Under the pieces are notes generated by a model that was not told the origin of the DNA, did not search any database, and worked only from the letters and a program-made list of their open reading frames with translations. From Mycolicibacterium sp. CH28 (GTDB lineage Bacteria; Actinomycetota; Actinomycetes; Mycobacteriales; Mycobacteriaceae): a stretch of 64,000 bases of DNA. The position numbers were made by a program, and so were the translations under genes. Positions within the stretch are counted from its first letter, which is position 1. Each line of letters starts with the position of its first letter. Of the stretch, positions 53,422-61,658 are shown piece by piece. Location of the stretch: assembly GCF_004745805.1 (NCBI RefSeq), contig NZ_SRLQ01000017.1:124001-188000 (forward strand), in the 5' to 3' direction.

Positions 53422-54422
53422 CGACCGACGTCTTCGGCAAGGTACACCTCGGCTACGTCGTGATCGAGACCGAGAAGTTCGCCGAGTGGAAGCGTTTCGG
53501 GCGCGACGCCATCGGCATGCACCTCGACGAGACGCTGCCCGGGGTCATGCGGTTCCGGCTGGACGACAACGAATGCCGCTTCCTGCTGCAGCGAGGTCCG
53601 GCCGAGGACGTCACGGCACTGGGCTGGGAGCTCGACGACCACGACACCTTCGACACCATCGAAGCGCGTATTCGCAGCCACGGGGTGCCGGTCAGCGCAG
53701 GATCCTCGGAGGAAGTCGCCTTGCGCGGTGTGGAGCGGCTCGTCCGGTTCCCAGGACCCAACGGCCTGGTCCAGGAGATGTACGTTGCCGCCCGCCATGG
53801 TTCGCATCCATTGCAATTGGTGGCCGCCGGCGGGTTCGTCACCGGCGAGAGCGGTATGGGCCACGTCGCTATCGCCACCAAACAGCCGCACCAGATGCGC
53901 GGCTACTACACCACCGTTTTCGACGCTCGGCTGTCCGACTACATCGACGAGACGATCAGCGGCCTGAAGTTCAAGATCCGATTCCTGCGGGTCAACGAAC
54001 GCCACCACACCGTGGCGATCGCGTCAGTGAACCGACTGCCGATCAATCCGATTCGGACCAGGATCCAGCACCTCAACATCCAGGTCGCCGAACTCGATGA
54101 CATGACAGCGTCCTATCAGCGGGTCAGAGATCTCGGATTTCAGCTGGCCCTTTCGGTCGGCCAGCACACCAACGACAAAGAACTGTCCTACTACGCGATG
54201 ACACCGTCGGGATTCGAGTGGGAAGTCGGCTGGAATCCGATCGTCGTCGACGAAACCACCTGGGAGCCATCCACTCACCAAGGCATCAGCATCTGGGGCC
54301 ACACCCCGGAGGGGCAGACGATCATCGAGTTGTTCGACCGGTTCAAGTCCGGGACGCGGTCGGTGCTACATCCCGAGGACAGCGTCGCGGCGCTCGCCGG
54401 CGCCGGCATCGCCGACGGCTAG
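53418..54422 (+). CDS. Extradiol ring-cleavage dioxygenase (VOC type I)
   Basis: 334 residues, ATGA overlap with the hydrolase. Two VOC modules. Iron ligands are His149 (GMGHVAIAT), His218 (RIQHLNIQV) and Glu269 (GFEWEVGW). His197 in NERHHTVA and Tyr258-Tyr259 before MTPSG match the second-shell residues of BphC/HsaC. Opens a catechol ring next to a hydroxyl. With the upstream hydroxylase and hydrolase it forms a complete upper meta pathway; no lower-pathway genes follow. Confidence 0.9.
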   Translation: MTTDVFGKVHLGYVVIETEKFAEWKRFGRDAIGMHLDETLPGVMRFRLDDNECRFLLQRGPAEDVTALGWELDDHDTFDTIEARIRSHGVPVSAGSSEEVALRGVERLVRFPGPNGLVQEMYVAARHGSHPLQLVAAGGFVTGESGMGHVAIATKQPHQMRGYYTTVFDARLSDYIDETISGLKFKIRFLRVNERHHTVAIASVNRLPINPIRTRIQHLNIQVAELDDMTASYQRVRDLGFQLALSVGQHTNDKELSYYAMTPSGFEWEVGWNPIVVDETTWEPSTHQGISIWGHTPEGQTIIELFDRFKSGTRSVLHPEDSVAALAGAGIADG

Positions 54423-54483
54423 CGAGCCGGCCCCGCACCGGATGATGCGCGCCGTGTCCCGATCAACTCCCGCTGAGCACGGG

Positions 54484-55332
54484 TTAAGCGTTGGCGCGTT
54501 CCAGAAACGGCAGCATGAGATCGGCAAACCGCGCGGGGCATTCGATCTGCGGCATGTGGCCGACCCCGTTGAGCAGGTGGGCCTCGGCGTGCGGATAGAC
54601 CCGCATCGCCTCACCGATGTGCTTGGCGGGCAGGATACGGTCGCGGGTGCCCCACATGATCAGGGTGGGCCGCGGTGTTTGGGTGACGGCGGCGGCGAGC
54701 TCGCGGCGCCAGTGTGGCTTCACGCCGCGGGGTGTCCCGAGTGCGAGTGCGGTCTCGCGCAGGTTCGCGCCGGCTCCGGGTTGTGCACCCACGGCGACCG
54801 CGTGGTCGATGCGTGCCTTGGTTGCCACCGACTTGTCGGCGTGAATGGCGCGCTCGAACAGCACGGCATTCAATCGGGTGGGCCGACGGATACTCAGCGG
54901 CCCGAGGACCGGAATGGTGAGCATCCGCAGCAGCGGGGTGACCTCACTGCCGAAGCCGGCACTGTTGATCAGGGCCAGGCTCGCCACCCGCTCGGGTCGC
55001 GACGCCAACAGCTGCTGAGCGATTGCGCCGCCCAGCGAGTTACCGACCACATGTACCGGCCTGGTCTCGCCGACAACGTCGAGAGTGGCGGCGACACCGT
55101 CGGCCAGACCGGCCAGCGTGATGGCCTCCCGGGGGCGCTCGGAGAACCCGAATCCCGGGACGTCGAGAGCGATCACCCGATACGACCTCGCCAGCGCCTC
55201 GTACTGCGGCGACCAATCCTCCATGCTGCGGCCGATACCGTGCACCAGCAGCACCGGCGGGTTGCCCGGGTCACCGTCTAGGCGTACGCGCGTACGCCTA
55301 CCGTCCACCTCGACGAAGGCGGGCCGGCTCAT
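54484..55332 (-). CDS. Alpha/beta hydrolase
   Basis: 282 residues from the ATG at 55332, overlapping the monooxygenase stop. LLVHGIGRSMEDWSPQY is the oxyanion region, the nucleophile Ser is in GNSLGGAIAQQ, the Asp in MWGTRDRILP and the His in NGVGHMPQ. Coupled to a Baeyer-Villiger monooxygenase, it may hydrolyse the ester or lactone that enzyme makes; that pairing is common and is inference here. The longer open frame upstream is a shadow. Confidence 0.88.
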   Translation of the reverse strand: MSRPAFVEVDGRRTRVRLDGDPGNPPVLLVHGIGRSMEDWSPQYEALARSYRVIALDVPGFGFSERPREAITLAGLADGVAATLDVVGETRPVHVVGNSLGGAIAQQLLASRPERVASLALINSAGFGSEVTPLLRMLTIPVLGPLSIRRPTRLNAVLFERAIHADKSVATKARIDHAVAVGAQPGAGANLRETALALGTPRGVKPHWRRELAAAVTQTPRPTLIMWGTRDRILPAKHIGEAMRVYPHAEAHLLNGVGHMPQIECPARFADLMLPFLERANA

Positions 55333-56855
55333 GCCGACGCCAGCCCCGAAACCGCCTTCGCCGCAACGGCAGTACCGAAGCGCAGCGCCGGGTCGTCGAC
55401 CGGGCCCTTGCGCAACCGGGCGTGATCCGACCAGTAGTCCATCTCGATGGTCCAGGGGCCGCTCGTGCCCTGCTGCGGGAAGTCGTCGATCGCGCGCATG
55501 ATGTAGCCGGCCGGGAAGTCCAGCATCGGACGCGTGGGCATGGTCGGATCGTCGACCACCGGCACGACCGTGCTGTACCCGTGCTGGTCCATATACCCCA
55601 ACATCCGGCACAGGTGGTCGCAGACCAGATCCACCTTCAGCGTCCACGACGAGTTGGTGTAGCCGAACGCGAAGGCGAGATTCGGGATGCCCGAGAGCAT
55701 GAAGCTCTTGTAGACCAGCGACTGATGCGGGTCCTTGGCCTGCCCGTCCACGGAGACCTGGATTCCACCGAACGGGAGCAGCTTCAGCCCGGTTGCGGTG
55801 ACGATGACGTCGGCCTTCAACTCTCGGCCCGACTCCAGCAGGATGCCGGTCTTGGTGAAGCGCACGATCTTGTCGGTGACCACCGACGCCTTGCCCTGGG
55901 AGATGGCACGGAACAGATCCGCATCGGGCACCGCGCACAGCCGCTGGTCCCACGGGTTGTACTTCGGGTTGAAGTGGGTATCGACGTCGTAGCCTTCGGG
56001 CAGCGCCTTGACGTTGATCGTGTGAATGATGCGGCGTGCCAGCTTGGGGTGGCGCTGGCACAAGTTATAGATGAACCGCCCCTTGCCGATGTTGAATCGG
56101 CGCGTCGCGGCGTAGGCCGCCTTGGCGGGCAACACCTTTCGCAGCCCGTTAGCGATCGGGTCCTTGCGCGGCAGCGGCATGACGTAGGACGGCGATCGCT
56201 GCAGCATCGTGACGTGCCCAGCGGCGTCGGCCATCGCCGGGATCAGCGTCACTGCGGTGGCGCCACTACCGATGACCACGACGTTCTTGCCGGTGTAGTC
56301 AAGGTCTTCGGGCCAGGACTGCGGGTGCACGACCACACCCTCGAAGTCCTCCTGGCCCTCGAAGTGCGGCGTGTAGCCGCCGGCGTAGTCGTAGTACCCG
56401 GTGGCGCCGAACAACCAGTCGCAGGTGACATCCCACTGCTGACCGTCCCGTTCCAGGGTGACCGTCCACTGCGCGGTCCGCGAGTCGAAGTCGGCCCGCA
56501 ACACCTTGTGGTGCAGATAGAGCCGGCGCGCCAGGTCGTCCTCGTCGACGACCTCGTGCAGGTAGTCGAGGATCTCGTGCGCGTCGGCGATGGCGTTGTC
56601 ACTGGTCCAGGGCTTGAACTCGTAGCCGAAGGTGTGCAGGTCGGAATCCGACCGGATACCCGGGTATCGGAACAGGTCCCAGGTGCCGCCAATGGTGTCG
56701 CGGCTGTCGACGATGGCGAAGGTCTTGCCCGGCTGCCTGGTCGCCAGGTGATGCCCCAGTCCGATGCCGGAAATACCGGCACCGACGATCAGCACATCGA
56801 CGTGACCGCTCAGCGGCTGGGTCGGGCGGGCGTGGTTGAGCGAGTTCACGGTCAT
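55329..56855 (-). CDS. Baeyer-Villiger-type flavin monooxygenase (EthA-like)
   Basis: 508 residues. GAGISGIGLG (25-34) binds FAD, and GSGATAV (197-203) NADPH. The fingerprint F-x-G-x3-H-x3-W-P is at 171-182 (FEGVVVHPQSWP). Such enzymes insert oxygen next to a ketone or oxidise heteroatoms; EthA of M. tuberculosis belongs here. A hydrolase gene overlaps its end and a TetR gene is divergent with an operator between, the ethA-ethR arrangement. Confidence 0.9.
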   Translation of the reverse strand: MTVNSLNHARPTQPLSGHVDVLIVGAGISGIGLGHHLATRQPGKTFAIVDSRDTIGGTWDLFRYPGIRSDSDLHTFGYEFKPWTSDNAIADAHEILDYLHEVVDEDDLARRLYLHHKVLRADFDSRTAQWTVTLERDGQQWDVTCDWLFGATGYYDYAGGYTPHFEGQEDFEGVVVHPQSWPEDLDYTGKNVVVIGSGATAVTLIPAMADAAGHVTMLQRSPSYVMPLPRKDPIANGLRKVLPAKAAYAATRRFNIGKGRFIYNLCQRHPKLARRIIHTINVKALPEGYDVDTHFNPKYNPWDQRLCAVPDADLFRAISQGKASVVTDKIVRFTKTGILLESGRELKADVIVTATGLKLLPFGGIQVSVDGQAKDPHQSLVYKSFMLSGIPNLAFAFGYTNSSWTLKVDLVCDHLCRMLGYMDQHGYSTVVPVVDDPTMPTRPMLDFPAGYIMRAIDDFPQQGTSGPWTIEMDYWSDHARLRKGPVDDPALRFGTAVAAKAVSGLASA

Positions 56856-56881
56856 CGGGCACTCTCCGGATCGAGCAATAG

Positions 56882-56908
56882 AACTGTAACGCGACTAGTG
56901 TTATAGTT
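56882..56908 (+). promoter_or_regulatory. Operator between the monooxygenase and its TetR regulator
   Basis: AACTGTAAC at 56882-56890 and GTTATAGTT at 56900-56908 form an inverted repeat (AACTRTAAC) with a 9-bp spacer. It lies 27 bp before the monooxygenase start and about 40 bp before the regulator start, so one repressor could shut both promoters. Confidence 0.75.
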
Positions 56909-56947
56909 TTGCGGACGGCTGTCAAGACTTTGCTGAGGAGGTGTTCG

Positions 56948-57571
56948 ATGACCACTGTTTCGGCTCCGCGTCGCGCCCCAGTCCAGGCCCGCAGCAAGCA
57001 GACCGTGGCACGCATCCTCGAGGCGGCCGCAGCGATCGCCGACGAACAGGGTGTCGACGCCGCGACCACCCGCGCGATCGCCGACCGCGCCGGGGTCGCC
57101 TACCCCTCCCTCTACCGCTTCTTCGCCGACCGCGACGCGGTGCTCGACGAGCTGATGAAGCTGCACTGCGCCGAGATCGACGCCCGGTGCGTGGCTGCCG
57201 AGCAAATCTGGACCATCACCTCGATCGCCGAACTGCTCAACAACGAGATGGACCTGCACGTCGACTACTACCGCAGGCACCCCAGCGCCGCCGGGCTGTG
57301 GATGGGCGGGCGCGCCTCCCCCGCCGTTGCCAAACACGTTCACATGCGGATGCAGACCCTGGCCGACCGGCTGCACAACATCCTCGTCGAGGCCGGGCTG
57401 ATCCCCCGCGACACCGACCCACGCAACATGCTGGTCGCCGTCGAGATGGCCGACCGAATACTGGAGCTGTCCTATCGCGACGACGTCGACTTCGACGAGG
57501 ACATCCTGAGCATCGGCCGTTCGGCGCTGATCGCCTTCGGCGAGGCATTGGCCAACGGCCGGCACGCCTGA
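56948..57571 (+). CDS. TetR family transcriptional regulator
   Basis: 207 residues from the ATG at 56948, after GAGGAGG. Helix-turn-helix in the first 60 residues (RILEAAAAIADEQGVDAATTRAIADRAGVAYPSLYRFFADRDAV). The effector domain has no recognised ligand signature. Divergent from the monooxygenase gene with an inverted repeat between, so it most likely represses it and itself. Confidence 0.9.
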   Translation: MTTVSAPRRAPVQARSKQTVARILEAAAAIADEQGVDAATTRAIADRAGVAYPSLYRFFADRDAVLDELMKLHCAEIDARCVAAEQIWTITSIAELLNNEMDLHVDYYRRHPSAAGLWMGGRASPAVAKHVHMRMQTLADRLHNILVEAGLIPRDTDPRNMLVAVEMADRILELSYRDDVDFDEDILSIGRSALIAFGEALANGRHA

Positions 57572-57591
57572 GAGCCGTGGTCCCGATAAAG

Positions 57592-57984
57592 CTAGCGGGC
57601 TAGCTCCGGCGCCGTGGTGCGACGCCGGGTGGCACCCCACAGACCGACGCCGATGCCCACGACCGCGCCGCCGAGACCGATAACCTGCTGACCCCGGGTG
57701 AGCTCGCGGTGCACACTCATACCGCCCACCAGGTCGGCGGCATCGGCGCCGCCCGAGGCCAAGAACCAGCCTCGGGTGTCGCGCCCCCGAAGGCTCGCCG
57801 ACACCAGCAGGCCACCGATCAGGGCATCGCGATAGCCCATCGACCTCAGCAGCAACCGCGCGGACGGCCCCGGATCGTTGGGTGCGCCCCAGAGCTTGTT
57901 GGCGCGCAGTGGGTCGGCGAGGAACTGGATCCCCGAGGCCAGTCGGATGCTGCCCGCGACGAGCGCGGCGCGGTCGACAGCCAT
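57592..57984 (-). CDS. Small membrane protein (DUF4267-like)
   Basis: 130 residues from the ATG at 57984. The body RLASGIQFLADPLRANKLWGAPNDPGPSARLLLRSMGYRDALIGGLL resembles DUF4267-type proteins, with a conserved pattern of small hydrophobic helices and an arginine-aspartate pair. Three or four hydrophobic segments, the last near VVGIGVGLWGA. Function unknown. It starts 2 bp from the end of the next gene upstream, so they may be coexpressed. Confidence 0.7.
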   Translation of the reverse strand: MAVDRAALVAGSIRLASGIQFLADPLRANKLWGAPNDPGPSARLLLRSMGYRDALIGGLLVSASLRGRDTRGWFLASGGADAADLVGGMSVHRELTRGQQVIGLGGAVVGIGVGLWGATRRRTTAPELAR

Positions 57985-57986
57985 GC

Positions 57987-58379
57987 CTAGAGGGTCGCCG
58001 TGAACGGGCCGAGGATCTGGCACGGCGGGGAGGCCGGCTGCAGGGCCCAGGCCGCGCATCCGCGTCCGGTGGCAATGTAGGTGGTGCCCGGGTGATAGGG
58101 CACCGAGATCGTGGCAGGATCTGCACCGCGCGCCTGCGAGCACTGGATCACCGAGTCCTTGACCAACGGCTGGATACAGGCGACCGCTGAGTACGGGCCT
58201 GCGGCGGCGCCGCACCCGGCGATCACCGCCGTGGAACTGACGGTGTCGCCGGAGACCTCAGGCGGGGACAAGGTATAGGTACACGGCGCATCGGGGCCGG
58301 CGTGCGCCGTGCCCCCGCCGACGGCGCTGCCCAGCGCCGCCATACAGACCGCCGACAACGTCAGGACTGGCCGCTTCAT
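57987..58379 (-). CDS. Secreted small cysteine-containing protein
   Basis: 130 residues from the ATG at 58379 (MKRPVLTLSAVCMAALGSAVGGG, signal peptide cut after AHA). The mature part has six cysteines (for example CTYTLSPPEV, VACIQP, IQCSQ, PPCQIL), suggesting disulfides outside the cell. No known domain recognised. Similar small exported proteins are common in mycobacteria. Confidence 0.7.
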   Translation of the reverse strand: MKRPVLTLSAVCMAALGSAVGGGTAHAGPDAPCTYTLSPPEVSGDTVSSTAVIAGCGAAAGPYSAVACIQPLVKDSVIQCSQARGADPATISVPYHPGTTYIATGRGCAAWALQPASPPCQILGPFTATL

Positions 58380-58433
58380 TGCCGAATCGTAGAACAGCAC
58401 GAGGCACGCGACGATGGCTTTAGACTCACGTCC

Positions 58434-58808
58434 ATGGCTATACCTGCTGCAGTTTCCACAAGAGCTCTCGTGGCGGGCGCCGCCGTTGTCTGTGCCGCGG
58501 TCGCAGGCCTGGCCACCGCGCAGACCGCGACCGCCGACAGCGTGGGCTATCTCGTCAACGTGACCGTGCGACCCGGCTACAACTTCCCCAACCCCGACGC
58601 GGCGCTGTCCTACGGCTACGGCCTGTGCGACCAGATTGCCGCCGGAACTTCGTTCAACCAGTTGGTCAACACGGTGAAATCCGACTTCAACACCGGTGAC
58701 GATTTCCAGGCGACATACCTGCTCAGCCAGGCATCGCAGGAGTTGTGTCCCGCCCAGATCTGGCAGCTACGGCAGTCCGCAGCGGGCTGGGTGCCCTCTC
58801 CGCAGTAA
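58434..58808 (+). CDS. DUF732 secreted protein
   Basis: 124 residues from the ATG at 58434. Signal peptide up to about residue 33 (AAVAGLATAQTATA). The mature region (ALSYGYGLCDQIAAGTSFNQLVNTVKSDF and YLLSQASQELCPAQ) has the two cysteines and helical pattern of DUF732, a mycobacterial exported family of unknown function. Followed directly by pseudogene remains. Confidence 0.82.
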   Translation: MAIPAAVSTRALVAGAAVVCAAVAGLATAQTATADSVGYLVNVTVRPGYNFPNPDAALSYGYGLCDQIAAGTSFNQLVNTVKSDFNTGDDFQATYLLSQASQELCPAQIWQLRQSAAGWVPSPQ

Positions 58809-58826
58809 GGCCGTAGCCCGTCCGCG

Positions 58827-59080
58827 CAGTGGCAAGCCAATGGCGTCCTCAACAACCGGTCGCTCGACGGGGACCTCGGTTCAAACGGCTGAACCGTCCA
58901 GAGTCGCGCCGCTGCAGCGGGATTCACCGGCGGGGCGGCCAACCTCGACGTCATCAACCAGTGGTACGACGACCCGTCGACTTACGGGTCATGTCAGATT
59001 GCGCGAACACCGCGATCGGAGTGTGGTCGGAGACCAGCGTGGACCGCTCAGTGGCGGCGGTCTACGGCCAGCCCGCCTGA
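58827..59080 (+). pseudogene. Relic of a secreted CAP-domain (SCP-like) protein
   Basis: Three frames carry pieces of one protein in order: ANGVLNNRSLDGDLGSNG up to a stop at about 58890, then TVQSRAAAAGFTGGAANLDVI with NQWYDDPSTYGS, then MSDCANTAIGVWSETSVDRS followed by VAAVYGQPA and a stop at 59078-59080. That order, with INQWY and GVWSE...VYGQP, is the C-terminal half of mycobacterial CAP-domain proteins. At least two frameshifts and no N-terminus, so it cannot make the protein. Confidence 0.7.
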
Positions 59081-59082
59081 GA

Positions 59083-59480
59083 TCAAGGCAGAATCCGCAG
59101 TCCCCACTGCGTCAGCAATGGGTGCACCAGCGTGAAGTACGTGGTGTAGTCGTCGCCGTCGGGTGAGGACATCAGGATTCCGACCGCGTCCTACTGTTCC
59201 GTCGGCGTTCTTCACGAAACCAGGGCTGCCGCTGTCACCTTGCGGGCTGCATACGCTGCCGTCATCGGCCCTGGGCCGCGAAGCCTGCGGTGCAACTGCC
59301 CTCGTTTCCATACCTGAGGTCGGGGGCTGCTCCGCAACGGCCGCCGACCCCATCCCGATGCGGGGTCGCTGGCAACCTCCGGTGCCCTCGAGGTGTCCCG
59401 GCAAGGGGGCGCCGCCGGGTGACGCGAGCAGGACTTCGTCGCAGGCCGGCCGGTGGATTAGCCGCAGCGGTCGGGAACAT
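59083..59480 (-). pseudogene. Relic of a secreted S1-type serine protease
   Basis: Reading the minus strand: one frame gives YGNEGSCTAGFAAQG (the N-terminal CTAGF region of these proteases) and then a stop. The next frame gives GSVCSPQGDSGSPGFVKNADGTV, with the catalytic GDSGSP. A further shift gives VGILMSSPDGDDYTTYFTLV and HPLLTQWGLRIL before a TGA at 59083. The part with the catalytic His and Asp is gone. So a protease gene has lost its middle and gained at least two frameshifts. It converges on the CAP-domain relic. Confidence 0.72.
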
Positions 59481-59995
59481 AATGGCCGTCTGGCAAATTT
59501 TCTTAGCGACGTATTACCGCTAGAGGGTCGCCACCTTAATATTCGGACCTAGGTTGAATCTCATGTTGATCGACGTTCGATGGCTTCAGTTCCTGCTGAA
59601 GCGCCCCGCACACAAGTAAGGCTGCGGCGCGCCCACCGCCGCAGCAGAGGCTGGCCGGCTGTCGCCGGGTCAGCCGACACTACGGCCTCCCCAACTCCGA
59701 ATGTCATCTACCGACGACGATGCAGTCCTTGGCAGTCTGTCGAACAGTCAGTGCCCCATGGATATTCGTCAATCCAACAGATCGACTACCCCATCGTCGT
59801 GCTCGACGACGCTGCGGGGAGTAGAGCCGGTAGCTCGGCCGCCAGCTCAGTCGAGCGGGGCCACCAGGCGCCGTCCAGGTCCGGTCCCGGGCGGGGTCCG
59901 TCCGGACCCGAGCCGCAGCCGAAGTCGCGGCTCCCCAGGGCAGGTGAATGCCAGGAGCTCGCGTGGTGCGGATGCTGGGTAAGCCACCGCGACGA
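59481..59995. other. 515-bp region without a recognisable gene
   Basis: Open frames exist on both strands but their translations are Arg/Pro/Ser-rich and match no family I know. It continues the pseudogene tract and may hold further eroded sequence. The first 80 bp are more AT-rich than the surroundings. Confidence 0.5.
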
Positions 59996-60859
59996 TCACC
60001 ACGGGCGGGCTGGCGTGGCCGTCCCGTTGGCCACCGGTGCGGCCGGTGCGGAGACAGTGATCGGTGGCTGTGGCTTCGGCTCGGCAGCGGCAACGCCTTC
60101 ACGCGCTAGGAACGACCCCAGTTCGGCGATCGTGGACATCAGTGGCGCGGGGAAGACGACTGTGGTGTTCTTGTCGACGCCGAGCTCGACGAGGGTCTGC
60201 AAGTTGCGCAACTGCAGAGCCAACGGATGGGCCATCATCGTGTCCGAGGCGTCCCCCAACGCCGCCGCGGCGAGAGATTCGCCTTCAGCGTTGATTATCT
60301 TCGCGCGTTTCTCCCGCTCCGCCTCGGCCTGGCGCGCCATGGCCCGTTTCATGCTGTCGGGAAGTTGAATGTCTTTGAGCTCCACCAGCGTGACCAGCAC
60401 GCCCCACTCGATGGTGATCACGTCGAGGATGCCACGGATGTCGAGGTTGATCTTGTCTGTCTCAGAGAGCGTCTCGTCCAGAGTGTGCTGGCCGACGACC
60501 TTCCGCAGTGTGGTCTGCGCAATTTGGTCGATCGCGGCATGCACGTTCTCGATCGCGACGACGGATTTCACCGCATCGACGACTTTGAAGTAGGCCACCG
60601 CAGACACGTCGACACTGACATTGTCGCGAGTGATGATTCCCTGGGACTGAATCGGCATCGTTACAATTCGCAGCGAGATCCGATGCAGCACATCAACAAA
60701 CGGGATGATTACCCGCAATCCAGGTGCGCGCTGTCCGACCACCCGACCCAGCCGGAACAGCACACCAACCTCGTATTGTTTGACGATACGGACCGACATC
60801 GCCGCGCCCAACAGGCACAGGGCGACGAAAACCGCCAGTGCCGCAATCAGTGTGTTCAT
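59996..60859 (-). CDS. SPFH/stomatin-like membrane protein
   Basis: 287 residues. One N-terminal helix (LIAALAVFVALCLLGAAM) anchors it, followed by the SPFH domain (IVKQYEVGVLFRLGRV, PGLRVIIPFVDVLHRISLR, ITRDNVSVDVSAVAYFKV). A charged helix MKRAMARQAEAEREKRAKIINAEGE suggests oligomerisation. Such proteins organise membrane microdomains, often with a NfeD partner, which is not seen here. The Pro/Ala-rich tail is variable. Confidence 0.9.
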   Translation of the reverse strand: MNTLIAALAVFVALCLLGAAMSVRIVKQYEVGVLFRLGRVVGQRAPGLRVIIPFVDVLHRISLRIVTMPIQSQGIITRDNVSVDVSAVAYFKVVDAVKSVVAIENVHAAIDQIAQTTLRKVVGQHTLDETLSETDKINLDIRGILDVITIEWGVLVTLVELKDIQLPDSMKRAMARQAEAEREKRAKIINAEGESLAAAALGDASDTMMAHPLALQLRNLQTLVELGVDKNTTVVFPAPLMSTIAELGSFLAREGVAAAEPKPQPPITVSAPAAPVANGTATPARPW

Positions 60860-60908
60860 CGCCGTGCACCCCTCGTGTTGGCCGGCGAGGCACAGTGCGA
60901 TCGAGCAG

Positions 60909-61316
60909 TCACGACAGTGCGCTTCTCACTGCGCCGTCGAGTTGGGACAGCCCCAGGATGGTGGCCAGCGCGGCGTCGACGGTGCGGGCAGCAGGCAGCG
61001 AATCGCGTGCGTCACAGATCCGCAGCAACCGGGACACAGCCGGGCCGGGCACCATCGCCCAGCCGATTCCCGCGCGTTCACAGCGGTCGGAGACCACCTC
61101 CAGCGCCAGCAAGCCTGCCGAACCGAAGAAATCCACGCCGCGAAGGTCGACGATGAGCCCGTGGCAACGCATCACATGCGCGCATGAATGTTCGCTCAGG
61201 ACATCGGCGTTCGAGGCGTCCACGTCGCCGTAGACGCTGACGCCGGCTACCGAGGAAGTCAGCCAGCCACAGGCGACATTCGCCGAGTGAGCGCAGCGGA
61301 CTGTGGAAATTGTCAT
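60909..61316 (-). CDS. STAS-domain anti-sigma-factor antagonist
   Basis: 135 residues from the ATG at 61316. VYGDVDASNADVL, LIVDLRGVDFFGSAGLLAL and a C-terminal helix are the STAS pattern; Ser in FFGSAGL occupies the position of the phosphorylatable residue in SpoIIAA-like proteins. Such proteins release sigma factors when dephosphorylated; a PP2C-type phosphatase is encoded at 7335, but no direct link is shown. The cognate kinase and sigma factor are not in this window. Confidence 0.85.
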   Translation of the reverse strand: MTISTVRCAHSANVACGWLTSSVAGVSVYGDVDASNADVLSEHSCAHVMRCHGLIVDLRGVDFFGSAGLLALEVVSDRCERAGIGWAMVPGPAVSRLLRICDARDSLPAARTVDAALATILGLSQLDGAVRSALS

Positions 61317-61658
61317 GGTGATCCATTTCTGTACGATCACCGTCGACGTGCGGGCCCGAAGCGAACGCTCCGTGGGTTCGGCGGCGGACAGCCAAACTCA
61401 TCCCGGACCAGTTGAAGTCCCAACCACAGATGACGCTACACCTTTTCAGTGGCTCCGACACCGCAAGTGCCGAGTGCCTCGGCCGGCGTTCGACCACGGT
61501 GTATAGCGGACTCCGGGCGGCCCATCTGGCCAGACCCATACCCGCGGTTCCGCGGCTCACCTAGGATGGCAATCAGCCTGCGGCGGGTGCGCCGTGGATA
61601 CCTCGCACGGCCCGGTGCGGGTACGGGCACCGGCAGGATGTGAGCACAGGTATCGCCC
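61317..61658. other. 342-bp divergent intergenic region
   Basis: Lies between the STAS gene (minus) and the GAF-ANTAR gene (plus). No open frame in it looks like a gene and no strong repeat or hairpin was found by eye. It must hold the two divergent promoters. Confidence 0.6.

Noticed and set aside
59704..60102. 132-codon minus-strand open frame downstream of the SPFH gene
   Set aside because: Arg/Pro/Ser-rich translation without any recognisable domain; overlaps the end of the SPFH gene.
59580..60368. 262-codon plus-strand open frame
   Set aside because: Antisense to the SPFH gene over much of its length and low-complexity in the remainder; no motif.
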